64,000 bases of DNA from Planotetraspora sp. A-T 1434 (GTDB lineage: Bacteria > Actinomycetota > Actinomycetes > Streptosporangiales > Streptosporangiaceae). Below the pieces are notes generated by a model that did not search any database, had not been told where the DNA came from, and saw only the letters and a list, made by a program, of their open reading frames with translations. Positions 59,410 through 64,000 of the stretch are shown here, one piece after another (the stretch's first letter is position 1; every line of letters starts with the position of its first letter). The stretch spans positions 124,001-188,000 of the forward strand of contig NZ_JAOEGB010000009.1 of the NCBI RefSeq assembly GCF_025420585.1, read 5' to 3'. The position numbers were made by a program, and so were the translations under genes.

Positions 59410-60900
59410 ATGAGCCTGATCCACAAGACCGCCGCCGAGCTCGGGAAGCTCATCGCCTCCGGCGAGGCGTCCGCCGTCGAGGTCGCCCAGGCCCACCTGG
59501 ACCGCATCACCGAGGTCGACTCCAAGGTCAGCGCGTTCCTGCACGTGGACGCCGAGTCGGCGCTCGCGCAGGCCCGCTCGGTCGACGAGCGCATCGCCCG
59601 GGGCGAGAAGCTCGGCCCGCTGGCGGGCGTGCCGATCGCGCACAAGGACGTCTTCACGACGTCCGACATGCCGACCACCGCCGGATCGAAGATCCTCGAA
59701 GGTTGGCGCCCGCCGTACGACGCGACCGTGACCCGCCGTCTCCGCGAGGCCGGGCTGGTCATCCTGGGCAAGACCAACCTGGACGAGTTCGCGATGGGCT
59801 CCTCCACGGAGAACTCGGCCTACGGGCCGACCCACAACCCGTGGGACCTGTCCCGGATCCCCGGTGGCTCGTCGGGCGGCTCGTCGGCCGCCGTCGCCTC
59901 TTATGAGGCGCCGCTGTCCACCGGCACCGACACCGGCGGCTCGATCCGCCAGCCGGCCGCGGTCACGGGCATCGTGGGGATGAAGCCGACCTATGGCGGA
60001 TCGTCCCGCTACGGGCTGATCGCCTTCGCGTCGTCGCTGGACACCCCGGGGCCGTTCGCGCGCAACGTGCTGGACGCGGCGCTGCTCCAGGAGGCGTTCT
60101 CCGGGCACGACGCCCTCGACTCGACCTCGATCGACGCGCCGGTGCCGCCGGTGGTCGAGGCCGCCCGCCAGGCCGACGTGGCCGGGCTCCGGGTAGGCGT
60201 CGTCAAGGAGTTCGGCGGGGACGGCTACCAGCCGGGCGTGCTCGCCCGGTTCCACGAGGCCGTCGACCTGCTGGAGTCGCTCGGCGCCAAGGTGGTCGAG
60301 GTCTCCTGCCCGACGTTCGGCTACGCGCTCCCGGCGTACTACCTGATCGCGCCCTCGGAGTGCTCGTCCAACCTCGCCCGCTTCGACGCCATGCGGTACG
60401 GCCTGCGCGTCGGGGACGACGGCACCCGCAGCGCCGAGGAGGTCATGGCGCTCACCCGGGCCGCCGGGTTCGGTCCCGAGGTCAAGCGGCGCATCATGCT
60501 CGGCACCTACGCGCTGTCGTCGGGCTACTACGACGCCTACTACGGCCAGGCGCAGAAGGTCCGCACGCTGATCTCCCGTGACTTCGAGGCGGCGTTCCAC
60601 CAGGTCGACGTGCTGATCTCGCCCACGACGCCGACGACGGCGTTCCCGATCGGTGAGCGTGCCGACGACCCGATGGCGATGTACCTCGCGGACCTGTGCA
60701 CGATCCCGAGCAACCTCGCGGGCAACGCGGCGATCTCGGTGCCGTGCGGCCTGGCCGACGAGGACGGCCTGCCGGTCGGTCTGCAGATCATGGCCCCGGT
60801 CCTCGGCGACGACCGGTGTTACCGCGTGGGCGCGGCCGTCGAGCGGGCCTTCGAGGGCCGCTGGGGTGGCCCGCTGCTCGCCAAGGCCCCGGCCCTGTAG
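59410..60900 (+). CDS. gatA: Aspartyl/glutamyl-tRNA amidotransferase subunit A
   Basis: 496 residues, amidase signature family. The catalytic Ser-cisSer-Lys triad lies in [14 protein letters not shown] (Lys), [14 protein letters not shown] and [15 protein letters not shown] (Ser pair). It releases ammonia from glutamine for the GatB step. Complete. Downstream one would expect gatB; instead a two-gene module starts after 25 bp. Confidence 0.95.
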   Translation: MSLIHKTAAELGKLIASGEASAVEVAQAHLDRITEVDSKVSAFLHVDAESALAQARSVDERIARGEKLGPLAGVPIAHKDVFTTSDMPTTAGSKILEGWRPPYDATVTRRLREAGLVILGKTNLDEFAMGSSTENSAYGPTHNPWDLSRIPGGSSGGSSAAVASYEAPLSTGTDTGGSIRQPAAVTGIVGMKPTYGGSSRYGLIAFASSLDTPGPFARNVLDAALLQEAFSGHDALDSTSIDAPVPPVVEAARQADVAGLRVGVVKEFGGDGYQPGVLARFHEAVDLLESLGAKVVEVSCPTFGYALPAYYLIAPSECSSNLARFDAMRYGLRVGDDGTRSAEEVMALTRAAGFGPEVKRRIMLGTYALSSGYYDAYYGQAQKVRTLISRDFEAAFHQVDVLISPTTPTTAFPIGERADDPMAMYLADLCTIPSNLAGNAAISVPCGLADEDGLPVGLQIMAPVLGDDRCYRVGAAVERAFEGRWGGPLLAKAPAL

Positions 60901-60925
60901 AGCTGTAGAGGGGAGGAACGGCGGC

Positions 60926-62224
60926 ATGATCACCCGCATCGAAATCGACGGTTTCAAGTCCTTCCTGGACTTCGCCCTCGACGTGCCGCCGTTCCTCGCC
61001 GTCATCGGGAGGAACGCGAGCGGGAAGTCCAACCTGCTCGACGCGTTGGTGTTCGCGGCGGCGGTGGCCCGAGGGGATCGCCTCCTGGACGCCGTGGTAT
61101 CGGCACGGGGCGACGCCACATCACTTTTTCACCGCAGGGCCGACGGCACTGTGGTCGATCGGATGCGCTTCGCGCTGGAGTTCTCGCTTTCCCGGGAGGA
61201 TCTCGACGCCCGGTCGCCAGAGGAGGACGCGGGATACTTCCCGACCTCCTGGCGCTACGAAGTCGAGTTGCGTCTCGTGCCCCAGCCGCGGCGAGAGGTG
61301 CTTCGAGTCGTGTCGGAGGTCTTCTCCCCGTTCGGCTCTCCGCGCTTTCCCGAAAACGGGCGTCGATTTCCACCTCCGGCGGTGCAAGTCGCCACCAGAT
61401 CACGGGACCACCTCCTCATTCCCGACCGTGAGCGTCAGGTAGGCGAGTACGAAGACAACTATCTGGACTGGGTTCCAGGGTCGATCTGTGCTGAAGAGCT
61501 CAACTCGGTGATGGTGCTACGGCTGGAGCCGACCGAATTGGCGCGTCCCAGCCCTCTCGGTCACGAGGTCACCCTGTCTCCGGTCGGGGCGGGACTGGCC
61601 GGCTACCTCCAGGGCATTGTGGAGGCGACGGTGAGCGAAGATCACCCAGAGGGGGTGCTCCCGCTCATCAAGGCCCGCCTGACCCGTTTGGTGCGGGAGG
61701 TCACGGATTTCGATCTGGTCACCGACCCGCACCGGGGTGACGTCCGCCTGCGTTTCGCGTCGCGTCACCACACCGGGTTCGAGGCCGATCAGGCGTCCGA
61801 CGGAACGCTCCGCATCCTGGCGGTGCTGGCCGCGCTCTACGATCCGCGACGTCGAGGTCTTCTCGCCGTTGAGGAGCCCGAGAACGGTGTGTTCCCGGAG
61901 CGGCTTCGCGATCTCATCGAGATCACGCGTCAGGAGGTGCACGACCGCGACTGGCTGCGGTCGTGGCGGGCGCCGAACGACGAGGCTGGGGCTCAGGTCC
62001 TCGTGACGAGCCATTCGCCCGTGCTGCTGGACGTCGTTCCTCGTGACGAGATCGTCTTGCTGGACAACGCGACCCGTGTCGGAGGCGGTGTCGCGCCCAG
62101 CGCGGTCACCAGACCCCGGCGGTTGGCCGCCGTGGGTGAGGTGCCGCAGCGGGACGCCTCCGGTGTCCCCGTGGTCGCCGAGGCGGAACTCGAACGGTTC
62201 CGCGTTGCCGCGCGAGGCGCCTGA
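60926..62224 (+). CDS. AAA (AAA_21/OLD-like) ATPase of the inserted two-gene module
   Basis: 432 residues. ITRIEIDGFKSFLDFALDV and Walker A GRNASGKSNLLDAL (28-41) are typical of SMC/RecF/OLD-type ATPases. A central 200-residue insertion follows, then the signature-like QASDGTLRILAVLAAL, Walker B LLAVEEPENGVFP and the His switch VLVTSHSPVLLDVV. No nuclease domain is fused; that function may lie in the overlapping next gene. GGGGAGG precedes the ATG. Such ATPases partner TOPRIM proteins in OLD, Gabija and PARIS immunity. Its base composition is a little more AT-rich than gatA. Confidence 0.8.
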   Translation: MITRIEIDGFKSFLDFALDVPPFLAVIGRNASGKSNLLDALVFAAAVARGDRLLDAVVSARGDATSLFHRRADGTVVDRMRFALEFSLSREDLDARSPEEDAGYFPTSWRYEVELRLVPQPRREVLRVVSEVFSPFGSPRFPENGRRFPPPAVQVATRSRDHLLIPDRERQVGEYEDNYLDWVPGSICAEELNSVMVLRLEPTELARPSPLGHEVTLSPVGAGLAGYLQGIVEATVSEDHPEGVLPLIKARLTRLVREVTDFDLVTDPHRGDVRLRFASRHHTGFEADQASDGTLRILAVLAALYDPRRRGLLAVEEPENGVFPERLRDLIEITRQEVHDRDWLRSWRAPNDEAGAQVLVTSHSPVLLDVVPRDEIVLLDNATRVGGGVAPSAVTRPRRLAAVGEVPQRDASGVPVVAEAELERFRVAARGA

Positions 62225-62874
62225 TGCGTGCGCTGAGCTGCATTCTGGTCAGGGAAGGCATCTCTGACGAGTGGTTCCTGGCGCCGCTGCTCCGCCGGGC
62301 GATAGAGCAGTTGTGCGCCGAGGAGTTCGACGGAATCGTCGAGGTACTGCCGGTGTTGTGCCTGAACGCGGACACCCAGCGGCCCTCTACGGCCGTTGAG
62401 GCCGCGGCTGGGGTGCGCGGAACGTTCGACGTCCTGTTGCTCCATCGTGACGGCGCTCCGCGGCCGAAGTCGGAGGACGTGATCCAGCGGATGCTGGAGA
62501 CGTGGCGGCGATCCTCGGCGCCCGAGCCGCTCGTCGCCGTCGTCCCGGTGCGCGAGGCGGAAGCGTGGGCGCTCGCGGATCCCGACGCGCTGAGTCGTGT
62601 GCTCGCGCCGCCCTCACGCGTGATGACTGAGATCATGGCCAGCGGACGAGGGTCCGTCGAGGAGCTTCAGGATCCAAAGGATGTCCTCGCCAGGCTGATC
62701 GCCGCAGCCTTGGGCACGTACAAGCCGAACCAGCACACAGATTTCCATCAGGATTTCTTCGACCGGCTGGCAGAGCAGATAGAGATCGCCAGGTTGCGGA
62801 AGCTGCCCGCTTTCGCCCGCTGGTGGACCGATATGACCAACGCACTGGAGAAGCTAGGTTTCCGATATGGCTGA
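62224..62874 (+). CDS. TOPRIM-like DUF4276-type partner of the ATPase
   Basis: 216 residues. [20 protein letters not shown] matches the TOPRIM first strand with its catalytic Glu (Glu-11). [14 protein letters not shown] offers a D-x6-D pair (69, 76), and [18 protein letters not shown] is the EaEAWxLAD motif shared by DUF4276/DUF4435 proteins. These could form a metal site for nucleic acid cleavage. Start and ATPase stop overlap by one base (TGATG); its 3' end overlaps gatB by 8 bp. Family call is from motif memory, not a search. Confidence 0.75.
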   Translation: MRALSCILVREGISDEWFLAPLLRRAIEQLCAEEFDGIVEVLPVLCLNADTQRPSTAVEAAAGVRGTFDVLLLHRDGAPRPKSEDVIQRMLETWRRSSAPEPLVAVVPVREAEAWALADPDALSRVLAPPSRVMTEIMASGRGSVEELQDPKDVLARLIAAALGTYKPNQHTDFHQDFFDRLAEQIEIARLRKLPAFARWWTDMTNALEKLGFRYG

Positions 62875-64000
62875 TACCGCGACGCTCATGCCGTACGACG
62901 AGGCGCTGGAGCGCTTCGAGCCGGTGCTGGGGCTGGAGACGCACGTCGAGCTCGGCACGACGTCGAAGATGTTCTGCGGCTGCCCGACCACGTTCGGCGG
63001 ACCGCCGAACACGCACGTGTGCCCCGTCTGCCTGGCGCTGCCCGGCTCGCTGCCGGTGGCCAACGCCCAGGCGATCGAGTCCACGATCAGGATCGGTCTC
63101 GCGCTGAACTGCTCGATCGCCGAGTGGTGCCGCTTCGCCCGGAAGAACTACTTCTATCCGGACATGCCGAAGAACTACCAGATCAGCCAGTACGACGAGC
63201 CGCTGTGCACCAACGGCTACCTGGACGTCGAGGTGGACGGGAAGACGGTCCGGGTGGAGATCGAGCGGGTCCACCTGGAGGAGGACACCGGCAAGTCCAC
63301 CCATGTGGGCGGCGCGACCGGCCGCATCCACGGCGCGGACTACTCGATCGTCGACTACAACAGGGCCGGCATCCCGCTCGTCGAGATCGTCACCAAGCCC
63401 ATCGAGGGCACCGACCGGCTGGCCCCCGAGGTCGCCCGCGCGTACGTCACGGAGCTGCGCGAGCTGATGCGCGCCCTCGGCGTCTCCGACGTCCGAATGG
63501 AGGAGGGCTCCCTGCGTTGCGATGTCAACGTCTCCCTGATGGCGCGCGGATCCTCGAAGTGGGGCACCCGCACCGAGACCAAGAACGTCAACTCTCTCCG
63601 CAGCGTCGAGCGGGCGGTCCGGGGCGAGATCGAGCGCCAGGCGGCCATCCTCGCCGACGGCGGCCGGATCATCCAGGAGACCCGCCACTTCCACGAGGAC
63701 ACCGGGACGACCACGTCCGGCCGGTCGAAGGAGGAGGCGCAGGACTACCGGTACTTCCCGGAGCCCGACCTGCTGCCGATCGCCCCTGACCGCGAGTGGG
63801 TGGCCTCGCTGAAGGCCGCGCTGCCCGAGCTGCCGTCCCTGCGGCGCAGGCGTCTGCAGGCGGAGTGGGGCGTGTCCGACCTCGACATGGCCGCGATGCA
63901 CAACGCCGACGCGATCTCCCTGGTGGAGGCCACTGTGGCCGCCGGGGCTCCGGCGGCCGACGCCCGCAAGTGGTGGATGGGTGAGCTGGCCCGCCGGGCC
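62867..64000 (+). CDS. gatB: Aspartyl/glutamyl-tRNA amidotransferase subunit B (partial, 3' end outside window)
   Basis: 378 codons are visible of about 500. [21 protein letters not shown] opens the kinase-like core; CGCP and CPVCLALPG carry the zinc cysteines, with [20 protein letters not shown] and the ATP/Mg motifs following. It phosphorylates the tRNA-bound Glu/Asp and amidates it with ammonia from GatA. The ATG at 62867 lies inside the end of the TOPRIM-like gene (8-bp overlap), so its translation is coupled to that gene rather than to gatA. Confidence 0.95.
   Translation, partial: MADTATLMPYDEALERFEPVLGLETHVELGTTSKMFCGCPTTFGGPPNTHVCPVCLALPGSLPVANAQAIESTIRIGLALNCSIAEWCRFARKNYFYPDMPKNYQISQYDEPLCTNGYLDVEVDGKTVRVEIERVHLEEDTGKSTHVGGATGRIHGADYSIVDYNRAGIPLVEIVTKPIEGTDRLAPEVARAYVTELRELMRALGVSDVRMEEGSLRCDVNVSLMARGSSKWGTRTETKNVNSLRSVERAVRGEIERQAAILADGGRIIQETRHFHEDTGTTTSGRSKEEAQDYRYFPEPDLLPIAPDREWVASLKAALPELPSLRRRRLQAEWGVSDLDMAAMHNADAISLVEATVAAGAPAADARKWWMGELARRA

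Noticed and set aside
60922-60934. GCATGATCAC at the start of the ATPase gene as a repeat copy
   Set aside because: Explained by the Met-Ile-Thr start; flanks do not match and it stands alone.

Overview
This is a chromosomal window from a high-GC Gram-positive actinomycete. Evidence is the very GC-rich coding sequence, frequent GTG starts, the GlgE glucan pathway, an igr-type steroid gene trio, several Ser/Thr protein kinases and a tRNA-dependent GatCAB amidotransferase. The gene content suggests the order Streptosporangiales; that placement is inference, since no rRNA gene is present. No tRNA, rRNA, cas gene or classical CRISPR array was seen.

Layout. 1-2292: the end of a chsH2-chsH1-ltp2 type operon (steroid side-chain degradation). 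2382-3923: an ECF-sigma-like protein with a C-terminal membrane anchor. 4239-7651: an OpuC-type osmoprotectant ABC transporter. 8057-12093: flavin reductase, SppA-type peptidase and a secreted GH18 chitinase with a palindromic upstream site. 12276-16610: a patchy accessory stretch with a class IV aminotransferase, a DUF6907-like protein, an intact IS5-family element, a small membrane protein and a lipoprotein of lower GC. 16733-30935: a large alpha-glucan block. glgE-treS-mak-glgB runs leftwards; glycogen phosphorylase, a debranching-type glucosidase and a GT4 glycosyltransferase run rightwards. Together they can convert trehalose to maltose-1-phosphate to branched glucan and degrade it again.

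30982-37023: enoyl-CoA hydratase, then a coiled-coil protein, an orphan QueC-like PP-loop protein, an M55 D-aminopeptidase, a Tat-like amine oxidase and a YbaK-like deacylase. 37130-42808: three consecutive Ser/Thr kinases. 42835-43311: a decayed DUF234 remnant. 43627-45370: etfB-etfA with a strong terminator. 45467-48369: a rhomboid-like protein, an MFS exporter and a TetR regulator. 48474-56519: cysteine desulfurase, mnmA, an MBL-fold protein, a MetE-like protein and ligA. 56769-58943: a GGDEF-EAL protein. 59073-64000: gatC, gatA and the start of gatB, with a two-gene AAA ATPase plus TOPRIM-like module inserted between gatA and gatB.

Three observations stand out. First, the ATPase/TOPRIM pair is spliced between gatA and gatB with start-stop overlaps and resembles split OLD-like or PARIS-like immune systems. 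Second, an unnamed intergenic repeat (core GTGATCATGCAC) occurs 20 times in five clusters; the cores are 51-53 bp apart, about five helical turns. Third, a 19-bp gap between two divergent genes (52677-52695) carries interlocking -10 hexamers, each exactly 7 nt from a start codon, which predicts a symmetric leaderless bidirectional promoter.
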